Source: Blastomyces gilchristii SLH14081
Taxonomy: Eukaryota; Ascomycota; Eurotiomycetes; Onygenales; Ajellomycetaceae
Reading direction: 5' to 3'
DNA: 64,000 nucleotides
Assembly: GCF_000003855.2 (NCBI RefSeq)
Contig: NW_003101675.1
Coordinates: forward strand, 1,286,007 to 1,350,006
The notes under the pieces are model-generated. The model had not been told where the DNA came from, did not search any database, and worked only from the letters and a program-made list of their open reading frames with translations. Position numbers and translations under genes: made by a program. Position 1 is the stretch's first letter, and every line of letters starts with the position of its first letter. Positions 11,787-21,987 of the stretch are shown one piece after another.

Positions 11787-12240
11787 TCTGATAGCATGTC
11801 TAAAAACCAGTGAGGAGTGCAGGCTCCTCCAGAGTGTGATAATTTCATTTACAAAGCAATTCATAGTTATCATGCCAGTGTGGTCCTAGAACATCTCAAA
11901 AGAGAGTGTATGAAGAGTGGTAAGTGAAAGAGCATTCAATTAATGCTGCTTTGCTTGTTGGGGGAAAACTTCACACCCAGGCGAATGCCACATATGCAAA
12001 CAGATGAGATGTGAGAAAAGGAATGAGAGCAGTGAATCAAATTCAAAGAAGACTGCTCTTCACTCAAAGAGATAAAAGGAAGGGAGTGGCCACCACCGGA
12101 GTTGTACAATGATAACAGAAATCATATAACAATATAGCAATATAATGATATAGTAATATAATGATATAGCAATAGAATGATATAGTGATATAATAATACA
12201 GTGATATAATGATACAGTGATATAATAATAGACATTATAT
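11787..12240 (+). other. Gypsy-1 5' leader with ATATAATGATATAG-type repeats
   Basis: No gene is seen. 11787-12115 is moderately GC-rich and less mutated than the coding part, including a GTTGGGGG patch near 11958. 12118-12238 is a degenerate tandem array built on ATATAATGATATAG and variants. A tRNA primer site directly after the LTR could not be identified. Confidence 0.6.
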
Positions 12241-12321
12241 AATTAATAAGAAATCATTAAAATGAATATCTTCCCTAGCTGATATGAACAACACCCTTCT
12301 CTGCTACCTGAACTGAAAGGT

Positions 12322-13660
12322 ATGCAGAACCTCTTAGAGGGTTTACTTAAAGCAGTAAGAAAAGTGACTGAAATCACTGAATCAGAATCAAAGCTCTGTA
12401 TGTGTATAAGAATTCTAAATGAGATCAAGGCCTTGTATACACAGTGGCAGGCTGAGGCAGAAGCTAAACAACAATTGACATTTACTGCAGACCAAGCATT
12501 CACTATGAAGAGCTTCACTGATGTAATTATCATCATTAATAAGAATAGAGAAAACCAGATCTTAGATCTGCAGTGAAAGATTGAATGTTTACATAGATAG
12601 ATGACTATACTGAACCTGGAGATCTCATCACAATTGTTCATAATCTCTTCAGAAGTGTACACATTATCAGAGACTGCTGCACAGAATGAGAATTCAAGCA
12701 TGAAATATATCAAGCTGAGAGATCTGCTGAAGTTATCAAGCTTTAATAGTGACTGAAAAAATGATGCTGTAATCAGCTAGCTAAGTCAGATGCAATTATA
12801 TTATTGAATTGAATATGAACTCACAGACAGACAGTCAATGAAATTTCAACAAGTCTTAAGATCTGCTGTATTTCTACATGAAAAAGTGAAGTTATTATGA
12901 ATAATTGATGAAAAGATGAATCTTGCAGACTTAAAGTGATATTCATTCTTATAAATATGAAATGAGTTTTTCAAATGAATCTTGCATAACTTTGAGAAAG
13001 TGAATATATAAGATAAGCATTACAAATTCTTCACTGAGTGTAGACAAGTAAGTAATCTTATATCATACTTCACACACTTCAGCTTACACTATCTTGCATT
13101 GAATGAAGAGCTTTCAACATCTTTCTATTTACAGGTCTTCATTTATGATCTTACACCTGAGTTGAGAGTGAAATGAAAATGCTTAACCTTGCAATCAGAT
13201 ATAATAAAAGAAGCATATAACATTCTCATTATACAGAAATAAGTGAGTCAATTATGACAGAAAATACTACAATCAAGTATGTCTCAGTAGAGAACAGATA
13301 ATCAGACTTCTATGACATAAGTTATATATCTGAATGTGATAAATCTAGATCTGAATATCATTGCTAAAGTACTGAATCCTCTGAAAAAGAAATTCCCTAA
13401 GTGAAAATCTTGATATTATAAGTATCAAGCTTGCTTCAACTGTGAATGTCAAAATCATGATGCAAAGAATTACACTCAGTGTGTACAGTCAAGAGAAGCA
13501 AGAGAGTCAAAAAACTAGCAGAATCAGTGAGCTCAGAGACACTTACTGATATTCTATGAAAAGCCTTCAAAGTGAAAGAGATGTCTGTGTTAGATGACTC
13601 TCTGAATTCTACAAATACAAAGAAGAAGCAGGCTTCTGAATGAGGTGTGAACAAGAATGA
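12322..13660 (+). pseudogene. Gypsy-1 gag, decayed
   Basis: A frame open for 84 residues starts at 12322, with a coiled-coil-like, Gln/Ala-rich segment. The sense frame then continues through TGA and TAG stops. Near 12850-13200 it has the hydrophobic pattern of a Ty3-type capsid. A zinc knuckle follows at about 13430-13480 in which CX2CX4HX4 is kept and the last Cys appears changed to Tyr, as a G-to-A change would do. The antisense frame of 156 residues at 12243-12713 is judged a shadow. Gag would package the element's RNA. Confidence 0.75.
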
Positions 13661-13699
13661 TGAAGTAAATATCTATCTCAATGTCTTGAGACCTGAAAT

Positions 13700-15010
13700 G
13701 TTAATGTATAGAGAGCACTTGAGTAAGAATTAAGAGATAGCTGCAAAAGTGTTAGCAGATACAGAAGCTTCTATATAATATATTGATAATTATATAATCT
13801 GAAGATTGAAAGAAGTTCACTGAGTGAAGAATCTCTGATATATAAAATTATCTGATAACTGATATTTGATATCATCTGCAGAGTAAGAGTTTCCTTACAC
13901 TTCAGAGAATGATCTTACTATATTTAAGTGCAAGAGCTGCAGAATGTGAAATATAATCTTATTCTTGAACTTGATTGATTTCAAAGGTTCAATCTGCAGA
14001 TTCAATGATGTACATGCTATATACAGTTGATTAATAGAAAGAAAACAGTTCATACAATTCTATCAACTGATATGAGAAGGACATTTCATGTCCCTGATAT
14101 AGAAGGATTAAATCTGCTTATACATCAATAAGTAAAGAGAATAATTTGCAAGACCTCATCTAAAAGCATTCTGTATGTCATACAGGACCTGAAAGTGAAG
14201 GAAACCAAGATAAAAGATATGTGAGAGAATAAGTGTATGAAGAAGCTTCTGAAGAAGTATGAAAAGATCTTTCAAATAGATCTTTCACTGGAATTGCTGC
14301 TGGAATGAGGATTTGTACATGAGATTGACATGAGGGACACAAAACCAGTCAATCAGAATGTGTACCCTCTGTCATAAATGCATCTTAAAGAACAGAAGTG
14401 TCAGATCACAGACCTTCTAGAATGTGATCTCATACAATTCTTATCAAGCATGTGAGGCTTTTCAGTTCTATTTGTGAAAAAGGCAGGTGAGAAGTGATGA
14501 ATATGTATCAATTATCAAGCACTTAATAAGCTTACAATCAAGAATGAATATTCACTGTCACAGATTTAATAACAGTTGAATACAGTCAGAAATGTCTGAT
14601 ATCTATTAAAGATTGATCTTCTCTCAGAATACTGACAGATCTGTATAGATAAACTGTCAGTTCTGTGAACTGTGTTTAATATGCAATGAGAGAAGTTTGA
14701 ATTCCTGATAATATTATTCAGTCTGATAAATGCATCTGTCATCTTTCAAATGATAATGAATATGATTCTTTATAAACAGAATGAAATCTCATGTCTTGTA
14801 TATCTTAATAATATTCTAGTCTTTTCAAACTCATACAATGAACATCTGAAGTATCTTGATAAAGTGCTTATAACTCTGACAGAGTATAAGCTCTACATCA
14901 AATCAATCAAGTGTGTGTTTGAAATGAAAGAGTTGAAGTTTGTAGAACATGTAGTGAGTGATGACTGTATATACCTCATTTCAGAGAAATTGAATGTTAT
15001 AGTGAATTGA
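13700..15010 (+). pseudogene. Gypsy-1 pol: protease and reverse transcriptase, decayed
   Basis: A protease active-site block reads Asp-Thr-Glu-Ala-Ser near 13760 (family norm DTGAS or DSGAS). The RT runs from about 14310, with a V-x-P-L-S-like entry block, LLKIDLLSEY near 14615 for the first catalytic Asp, and YLNNILVFS (for YLDDILVFS) near 14800 in a piece open for 86 residues (14750-15010). Both Asp of the YxDD box are Asn, as expected from G-to-A change. The enzyme would copy RNA to DNA in cytoplasmic particles. Confidence 0.85.
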
Positions 15011-15600
15011 CCACAGCTGAGAAATGTACACTATATATAACAGTTTCTTGAGTTAGTCTCATATTATCACAGGTTTATCAAGGATTTTGCATGAATATCT
15101 GTATCACTCTCAGATCTCTTAAGAGAAATGAATACAAATCTGTAAAAGAAGAAGTTTTGTTCAATCATCTGAAATACTATGTGTGAAGAGGCTTTTCTCA
15201 CACTGAGAGAATATGTAATAACATTCTCAGTACTTATTCAATCAGATTGTGATAAACCTTTTTACATTGAAATGAATGCATCTGAATGAGCTATCAGAGG
15301 TGCTCTTCTATAGATAAGTAAGAACAGTAAGCTGCACTCAGTGATGTATGATGGTAGGAAATTATCAGACACTGAGCTCAATTACTCAGTGCATGAAAAG
15401 AAATTGCTAGTGATCAAGCACATACTAGTATTGTGAGATAGATATATTGATAACAGGCATATAACAATGATGATCACAGATCATGAAAGCCTTGTCTATC
15501 TACAATCAATGATAAAACCTTTCAAACACTTAGCACATTGAATCTCAGAGTTTCAAGTGTACAATCTTCATATCAAATACTGAAAGAAATCAGATACTGT
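15011..15600 (+). pseudogene. Gypsy-1 pol: RT connection and RNase H, decayed
   Basis: The frame shows the FLxLVSYYHRFIKDF block near 15040-15085 and an IEMNASE block near 15270 (norm: D-A-S). An LSDTELNYSVHEKKLLVIKH-like block lies near 15362-15420 and THHE-like ITDHESL near 15475. These match the usual order of RNase H sequences in Ty3/Gypsy elements. Stops are mostly TGA. Confidence 0.82.
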
Positions 15601-15712
15601 GATATCTGACACAATCAGTTACAGATCTGATTTCATGAATGAGAGTTCTGCAAATCAGGCACAAGGGACATTTGTGTTAAATGCACTGAGAGAATGCAAG
15701 AAATCAGAATGA

Positions 15713-17000
15713 GTGAATGTCATGATCTCTCACTTGAAGAATGACAAGGTGTTGAATAACAAGTGTCTCATGAGAGTAGTAGAAGAGATGCTTCTGAACT
15801 TCAAGTTGAGAAAATTGAGAAATGAAAACAACATTATGCTTTACTGTGATCTAGAATACACAGAAGCTCTCTATCTAGAATCTTCATTTAGACATGACTT
15901 GGTGACTTGTATGCACAAGGAATTCAGTCACTTAGAAAGCTCTGAACTCATGAGTGTACTCAAATCAAGAGCATACTGGGCAAGCATGGCTGAGAACATT
16001 CAGGTGTATGCTCACAAGTGCCTGAATTGTCAGGTTGTGAAAGAATCTAAGAAAGAGTTAGAATACAAGAAAGCATAACATCAGATGAAGTGTATAATAC
16101 AACTGTTTAAACAATGAAGAGTGAACCTCATAGGCATATTGCTGCAAATGTCAAATGAAAATTGATGAATAATCACTGCTATTAATTATACTACTGGCTG
16201 GCCAGTCACAAAAGCAGTTTCAGAGATGACAGAGAAGATGATGATGAAGTTTCTACATAATGAGATCTATGTCAACTATGAAATGCTGCATGAGATTCTA
16301 ACTGATAATAATGTGAATCTCATGAGAGGAGCAGTGAGGCATTTTGTGAGCCAGTTACAGATAAGACATTGTAGAACAACATCATATCATTCATGAATAA
16401 ATGAGAAGATGAAATGCTTGAATGAAATCTTGAGCAACATGCTGATGAAATATCTAGTGAGTAAGCCTATAAGACTATGAGATGAATATCTCAGGCAGGC
16501 ACTGTTGATCACACAGATTTAACAGCATGCAGTCTCCAAGCATTAATCATTCTACCTGTTGTATGAATTGCATCCGTGCATCCCAGAGAATGCTTCAGAA
16601 AAGATGAGGGAGGAAACAGCAGTTGCAGATGCAGCAGTCATGAACACAGAATTAAGATTAAAAGAGATCAGTCATACACATGCAAAAGCTAATAAGTTAC
16701 TCCTGAATCAAGCAATTCAATTGAAAAGAATATAAGACTCACTTATTAAGAAATCAAGTCTCAAGATGAGAATGTGAGTTCTTGTATACAATGAGAGTTC
16801 TGAGAAGTTTCAATCTAGATGATTTGAGTTATATAAAATACTCAAATCACATTCTCTGAGAATATACACATTGGAAGAATCAGAGAGACAGATCTTATGC
16901 AACTTAATCAATGATTCATGACTTATAGAAGCAAAGATACAAGACCTGAGTAAATTATGATTATTCACAGCACTATCATCAGCATTGAAAAAGAAGAGAC
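15713..17000 (+). pseudogene. Gypsy-1 integrase with GPY-type module, partly open
   Basis: The segment 15713-16078 is open for 121 residues and carries the HHCC zinc-binding module: His near 15893 and 15920, and Cys-Leu-Asn-Cys near 16020. It still has TGG Trp codons. The core follows with AINYTTGWPV near 16175, an ILTDNN block near 16297 and NEKMKCLNE near 16400 for the catalytic Glu. A GPY-type module lies near 16780-16930. Integrase would insert the element's cDNA into chromosomes. The open segment is the least decayed coding piece of this element. Confidence 0.85.
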
Positions 17001-17740
17001 TTACAATTGAAAAGCCTCATGAAGTAAGAGAAATCATAGACACTTATAAATCAGATAATCTCACTTATTCTGATCTTTTCATAATTATAAGAAAAGAATG
17101 AAAAGAAATGAAGACATTAGACAAACATCACACTTTAATAAGTAATAAGACTGTAGCTGATTGTATAATAATATACTGCAGATAGTGAGTACAACATGAT
17201 AAAGAGCAGTCTCAAAGTAGCAGACTTGTATATAAGTCAGATTGCAGAAGAAAAAGAAATTCAGAGTTGAATTCAACTGTTTACATCAGTTTAATTACAG
17301 AGATCACAGAGGACAAACTATCTGAAACATCTATAAATGTGTGAGACCAAGTCATCTCAATCTCTGAGAATACTCAGAGATCAGGCAAGATTAGTTTTAA
17401 TAAGCTGTTTACTGTAGTAATCTGAGTGAACAAAGAGAGACAGTATAATACATGAGACAGAATTACAAAGATGAAAGCTGCTGAACCTAGTCACTGAACA
17501 CTGTATTATATAGAGGTTGTATAAGAGTAGTGACTAGCAGATAAAGAAAAAGCATAAGAAAAGAAAAGAAATAATGAATTGATCATCAACTGTAAGAGTC
17601 AGCTGTAAAAATACAAATGTTATTATACATACTTCATTCATTTTCATATGTCACATGTTTAATCTATTTTCAATGCCATATTATCTGAAAAACATTAAAA
17701 ACAAAGGAAATCTCAAAACTTGAGATCTGTAAGAGATTTA
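17001..17740 (+). other. Gypsy-1 tail of pol, no domain recognised
   Basis: Coding-like on the plus strand with scattered stops up to about 17600, and Lys-rich near the end. I do not recognise a domain. A chromodomain was looked for and not seen. Confidence 0.5.
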
Positions 17741-17751
17741 AGAGCTGTAAG

Positions 17752-18382
17752 CTACTCTTGTAATAACACTGCACATGTCTCTGATTTCTCTATCACTCTG
17801 TGTATAACATTAATGTCATTTATTACAAGATTGACTGAAATGCTAATATAGAAATGTGTACATGTACATGTAGAGAAATTGAAGAAGAGTATAAAACTCA
17901 CAGAATCAGAAGCCAGAATAGAAGGAACAGAGGTGAAAGAGACAGAAGAAGAAGAAGACACAGAATCAGATAAATGACAGTGAGAGTCACTTAGCACTGA
18001 ATACTTACAACTCAGTATATACACAATCTTCTTCATAGAAGAGAAAGAGAAAGTGATGAGAGAAGCTTGAAGATGAAGAGAAGTAGTCTCAGCAGCATTA
18101 TCATCTTCAATTAGAATGATCTCTGACATCAGAGTAACTAAGAATCATTATTAGTGTATGAAAATTGTAAAAGCAGAGATAATAATTACTGAACAAACAC
18201 CTGCTGATCTTAGAATTGTATGTGTAATTACAACACATATGAGGCTTCTCAGAAAGAGAGAGAGAGACACAGAGAAATACAGAAAGCAGAACACAGTGTG
18301 TGAACAGCTCATTCTCACAATGACATTTCAGACAAGACATATAAGTCTCATACTTATAAGTATAAAAGAGTACAACATTCAT
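17752..18382 (-). pseudogene. Gypsy-1 antisense ORF remnant, downstream part
   Basis: Two overlapping minus-strand frames occur: 17752-18129 (125 residues) and 18107-18382 (91 residues). The first is Ser-rich, with a run of five Ser in the middle. They lie antisense between integrase and the 3' LTR, where Ty3/Gypsy elements do not usually have a gene. No family is recognised. They may be exons of the same antisense gene as 18753-19211, or chance open frames. The plus-strand frame 18158-18436 overlaps and is also unexplained. Confidence 0.4.
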
Positions 18383-18442
18383 GTTCTCATTTCTGAAAAC
18401 ACAGATATCTTTTATCTACATCACAAAGTCAGATAACAGATA

Positions 18443-18739
18443 TCAGAGAATAGGCTGATATAGATCTATCATTCTGAAGAAATTCATCAGAGTGAATATT
18501 TCTGTAATATTAAACTTTATAGTTATAAAAAGTTTCTTAATATCTGTAAATATTATGACTTTATACACAGTAAAATTCATAACAATTTCTTCTAAGAACA
18601 GAAAAATCAGTATTAGAAAGAAAAGATGAAAAAGAAAAAGACTTATAATCTCAATACTATTGAGAAGAGAAGTGATTCTCTGAAATGAATGAATAATTGT
18701 CTTACTATAAATATTTAAAATGAATGTAATAATTGACAT
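18443..18739 (-). other. Gypsy-1 antisense open frame, hydrophobic
   Basis: A 98-residue minus-strand frame, mostly Ile/Leu/Phe, in the same frame as 18107-18382. It looks like AT-rich sequence read out of context; no family is recognised. Confidence 0.25.
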
Positions 18740-18752
18740 TTATAACTGAGCT

Positions 18753-19211
18753 TCAGATAGTTATGTTATACACTGTCTTTATACAATAGATTGTTCTAGA
18801 GATTGATAAGAAGAACAGAAGTGTATACACTGAGAAATGTGATTCATTAAGTCTATACAACATCTTCTTGAAATGAGAAGAGCTGATAATAAAAGCAGAG
18901 GCAGTAAAACCAGAGGAAGCAGGAGTAGCAGGAGTGAGGGTCACAGGAACAGGGATAGCAGAAGCGGGAGAACCAGACACAGGGGCAGGTGTAGAAGATT
19001 AAGAGAAAGTGGCAGAGAAAGGAACAGAAGAGGCAGGAAAAGACACAGAAGACTCAGCCACACATGATACAGATAATTCCTTCATTATCACGTCCTTCAG
19101 GTTCTCAATCAATGATTCAATATTAAGTTCACTATTATCAGTGAATGCAGATCTGTCAATATGTGAAGATTCTACATGAATAAAAACAAACATATCAGCA
19201 TCTGCATTCAT
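18753..19211 (-). pseudogene. Gypsy-1 antisense Ser/Pro/Thr-rich ORF
   Basis: A single minus-strand frame starts at 19211 with Met-Asn-Ala-Asp and runs to 18753, broken by one TAA near 19000 that could be a former Gln codon. The middle is Ser/Pro/Val/Thr/Ala-rich (about 18900-19060), and the N-terminal part is acidic. This stretch keeps far more G and C than its neighbours. The complementary plus frame (18873-19067) is Arg/Ser-rich and probably a shadow. Extra antisense ORFs between pol and the 3' LTR are known in some plant Ty3/Gypsy lineages; the function here is unknown. Confidence 0.45.
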
Positions 19212-19737
19212 GCAAAATCATGTCAGAAAACATGATCAGAAACCCACTGAAGGAAATGATCAGAGATGTATAAGAAGGTGAAGAAGATATGTCATTCATG
19301 ATAGTATGTTCTAACAATTGTTAGAAGATAAACAAGTTCTGATCATATTTCATAATGTGTTACACTTACTGCTAATGAACTGCCTGGTATAAGCACTATG
19401 AGAACACTTATTGTGGGAACAGAGAGTCATCGCCAGGAACATGTATGACATGATAGATGAACAGATGAAAAGAGTTGAACAGAAGAAGAGGTAGAAATCT
19501 TGAATGAGATGATAGTATTCAATGATAATGATGATAGAGATGATGATTGAAGAATGAGAAAAGTTAGTGAATGAGTGATATAATATAGTGAAAGTTTCTT
19601 TGTAAGAATGTATGCAGAACACTAGCTGAATCAGAAATAGGTCACAAGATCATAAAATGCTAGTGATGAGCTAATCTGCATGAAGCTAGGGCATACAACA
19701 TGATCATGTGGGTGTGACCGAATCTGGTGAGAGAGGA
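19212..19737 (+). other. Gypsy-1 3' region and polypurine tract
   Basis: No certain gene. A minus-strand frame of 90 residues at 19350-19622 has no recognised family. A GGTGAGAGAGGA polypurine stretch ends at 19737, directly before the 3' LTR, and would prime plus-strand DNA synthesis. Confidence 0.6.
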
Positions 19738-19916
19738 TGTGGTTTGAAAGAATGTACAACTGTTGGATAATAACGCGGCCGCTTCCGAACTACTAGCGTA
19801 TGAATGTAAAGGGGGGCCCTAGCGGCCACTAATTAATTTAGCGTACGAGATTCAATATATAAGAAGCCGGCGTACGCCTGTAATCGTACGCTGGCTTAAG
19901 CAACCTTTGAATCACA
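19738..19916 (+). repeat. Gypsy-1 3' LTR
   Basis: 179 bp, TGTG...CACA, preceded by a polypurine tract and followed by TSD ACAT. It keeps the GCGGCCGC and GGGGGGCCC blocks of the 5' copy. Confidence 0.92.
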
Positions 19917-20220
19917 ACATGACTATTTTAAATCTTATATACAAAGATTTCATGATAGATTTGATTTAATAGAATGCTCATTCTGCAATGTAAATGAGAA
20001 TTCTGAGCATATTGTAATACACTGTACATTATATAATAGTCTCAGAGTCAGATTGAAAGAGAAGTATGATCTAAATTAATTAAATAGAAGATTCTTATTC
20101 TCAACTGAGATAGAAATTAAATATTTAATAGACTTTCTATTAGAAACTCAAGCAGCTATAAGAAAATGACTAAATTCAGAAATATCTGAATATGAAAAGG
20201 AGAAAATTGATCAGATATAG
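19917..20220 (+). pseudogene. LINE copy 1 ORF2 C-terminus after Gypsy-1
   Basis: ORF2 resumes exactly after the Gypsy-1 TSD. Near 19975-20030 it has a C-x2-C...H-x4-C motif (Cys-Ser-Phe-Cys, later His-Ile-Val-x-His-Cys) of the type found at the C-terminus of Tad1/I-like ORF2 proteins. Copy 2 has the same motif near 43100-43145. Confidence 0.8.
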
Positions 20221-20574
20221 TCTGTTAAAATAGTTATATACTATCTTTTAATAATTTATTTAGTTACAGTCTCTCTTTATATTACTTTTCCTTTTTATTC
20301 TTTTCTATCTATCTATTTAATATGTCTATCTTTAAGACTGTGTTCTCTTTTCTTGTGTCATGATATTGTCAGATGATTTCAAAGTGTCAGAAGATGTTAA
20401 AATACTGCAATTTGTAAACAGTTTTGATATTCTGAACTGAAATTTTCTGATTTTGCATATCTGAAATTGATGAATGTGTACTAGTTAACTTTATAGATAT
20501 AGGAAAAACCCTGAGAACTAAAAGTTCTCAGGTAGATGTCATAGTCTCTGACTGCATACATCTATAATTGAAGA

Positions 20575-20605
<31 letters not shown>
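20221..20605 (+). other. LINE copy 1 3' UTR and (ATA)n tail
   Basis: No gene. Contains the conserved 3' hairpin at 20510-20532 and ends in GAAGAATAGTAATAATAA repeats (20573-20605). The 3' UTR is well conserved among four LINE copies in this window. Confidence 0.8.
20510..20532 (+). promoter_or_regulatory. LINE 3' hairpin
   Basis: CCTGAGAAC pairs perfectly with GTTCTCAGG around a five-base loop, about 50 bp before the tail. The same hairpin recurs at about 21893-21915, near 43640, and on the minus strand near 46578-46600. It is a likely recognition site for the element's reverse transcriptase (inferred). Confidence 0.6.
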
Positions 20606-20606
<1 letters not shown>

Positions 20607-21752
20607 TAACTCTGTAGAATTATAGAATTAAAATGTCTGTAATCTGTAATCACTTTTTATAATTGTATAGACAGATTCAGACTCATGATTTATAATCACT
20701 CTTTATTTACTAGTGATCTGACTATTTCATAGAATTACTTATAGTGTAAATAAACCTCTCTAGAGTAGTATAAATACTTTAGATCTGTCTGTAAAATCTC
20801 ATCTTGTTTTCTCTTTTTCTAAAATAGCTCTCATTCTCATAAACTGTGAGTATTTTCATTTATTTATAATGGATTTTCACTTCGATAATACAGAGAGAGT
20901 GTTTTTAACAATATCTGTATATTAATTCAAGAACTTCTCAAGAATAAAAAATTTTCTTATTTTCAATATTTTTATAAACAATGTGTGACTGGTGCTGAGC
21001 TTCTTATAAGCATTTCTATAACATCTCTGATTACTTTCTGTCATCTGATGTTGCAGAAATACTGTTACTTATAATAGCATCTTCATTTCTCTCAGCCTCA
21101 TCACTGCATCTGATATTCAGATTAGTGACTAACTCTATGTCTTTTTCAGACCAGTCTCTGACTCTCAGTAGTATAGTTCTACTCTCTGCTATAAGTCTTC
21201 TTATAAGTGATTTCTTACAGACTCTAGTTAACAGTTTCTGTAAATCTCTCAGTACTGTTAGTACTCTCTGCAGCTTTATAGATCTATAATTACTCTCTCT
21301 CTATCTGCACAATCTCTGATCAGATATATGTAAATATGTCTAGATATTCTATCAATAATTCTCATACTGCAGTGTATTTCTGCAATCTCAACATCAATGA
21401 GTGATAAGTTCTCAGATATCTATAAAATCCAGGTAATTAAGACAATATAAATACTATGAATTTATGACAGAAGTGAGTCTGAATAGATAAGCTCTCTCTC
21501 TATATCTTAATAATTTTCAGGCTGAATACTTCAGTATAACTGAGAGAGTGAATACAGCTTTGTAAGAGATATCTGATAAAATATATAAATAATCAGTTGT
21601 CAAGAATCTGCTACAACTGTATATACTCTGATATTCATGTCTCTTGAAGCCTGTGCATTTTCAGTAGTCTTTATATTAAATGTAATAATTATCTGTATTA
21701 TGAGTATAATACTCTCTGCTTTATTAAAGAGAAGAATTAGTAGTTATAACAG
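20606..21752 (-). mobile_element. Gypsy-5 3' region (minus strand), mostly unassigned
   Basis: This is continuous with 21988-22971 once the LINE fragment is removed, so it should be the sequence downstream of the chromodomain, possibly including an LTR. On the minus strand about 21260-20980 gives a Ser/Arg/Glu-rich frame with few stops that I do not recognise. A TATTTATAC box near 20770 may belong to an LTR, but no LTR pair lies in the window. Confidence 0.45.
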
Positions 21753-21973
21753 TCAAATGATTTCAAAGTATCAGAAGATGGTAAAATACTGCAATTTGTA
21801 AACAGTTTTTGTATTCTGAGCTGGAATTTTCTGATTTTGCATATCTGAAATTGGTGAATGTATAATAGTTAACTTTACAGATATAGGAAAAACCCTGAGA
21901 ACTAAAAGTTCTCAGGTAGATATCATAGTCTCTGACTGCATACATCTATAATTGAAGAATAATAATATTAATA
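21753..21973 (+). mobile_element. 5'-truncated LINE fragment (221 bp)
   Basis: Only the last 220 bp of the LINE 3' UTR, with the hairpin and a short ATA tail. It is flanked by a perfect 14-bp TSD AGTAGTTATAACAG (21739-21752 and 21974-21987). 5' truncation with a long TSD is the hallmark of target-primed reverse transcription. Confidence 0.92.
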
Positions 21974-21987
21974 AGTAGTTATAACAG

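Larger units (their letters stand above)
11604..19920 (+). mobile_element. Gypsy-1: complete Ty3/Gypsy element with 179-bp LTRs
   Basis: The LTRs are 11608-11786 and 19738-19916, both 179 bp, TGTG at the start and CACA (CATA in the left copy) at the end. A 4-bp TSD ACAT lies at 11604-11607 and 19917-19920. LINE copy 2 near 43035 shows the uninterrupted sequence GGACATGACTATTTC, which proves insertion into LINE ORF2. The internal part holds gag, protease, RT, RNase H and integrase in Ty3/Gypsy order, then about 2.1 kb of extra sequence before the 3' LTR. LTRs are GC-rich and nearly identical while the internal region is heavily decayed. Confidence 0.93.
4211..20605 (+). mobile_element. LINE copy 1, full length, Tad1/I-like (interrupted by SINE 1 and Gypsy-1)
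   Basis: A non-LTR retrotransposon with, in order: a GC-richer 5' UTR with two tandem monomers, ORF1 with three zinc knuckles, ORF2 with endonuclease, reverse transcriptase, RNase H and a C-terminal Cys/His motif, a 3' UTR with a hairpin, and an (ATA)n tail. Removing SINE 1, Gypsy-1 and their TSDs leaves about 7.7 kb, which agrees with copy 2 (7.64 kb). All reading frames are decayed. No convincing TSD was found because a MITE abuts the 5' end. The order of domains and the zinc-knuckle ORF1 fit fungal Tad1/CgT1-like LINEs. Confidence 0.88.

Noticed and set aside
12118..12238. A CRISPR-like array.
   Set aside because: Units are 12-15 bp, variable and without spacers; it is a degenerate AT-rich tandem repeat in a eukaryotic element.
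12243..12713. A 156-residue minus-strand protein.
   Set aside because: It overlaps Gypsy-1 gag on the opposite strand. The sense frame has the gag features; the antisense one is Cys/Ser-rich without a known pattern.
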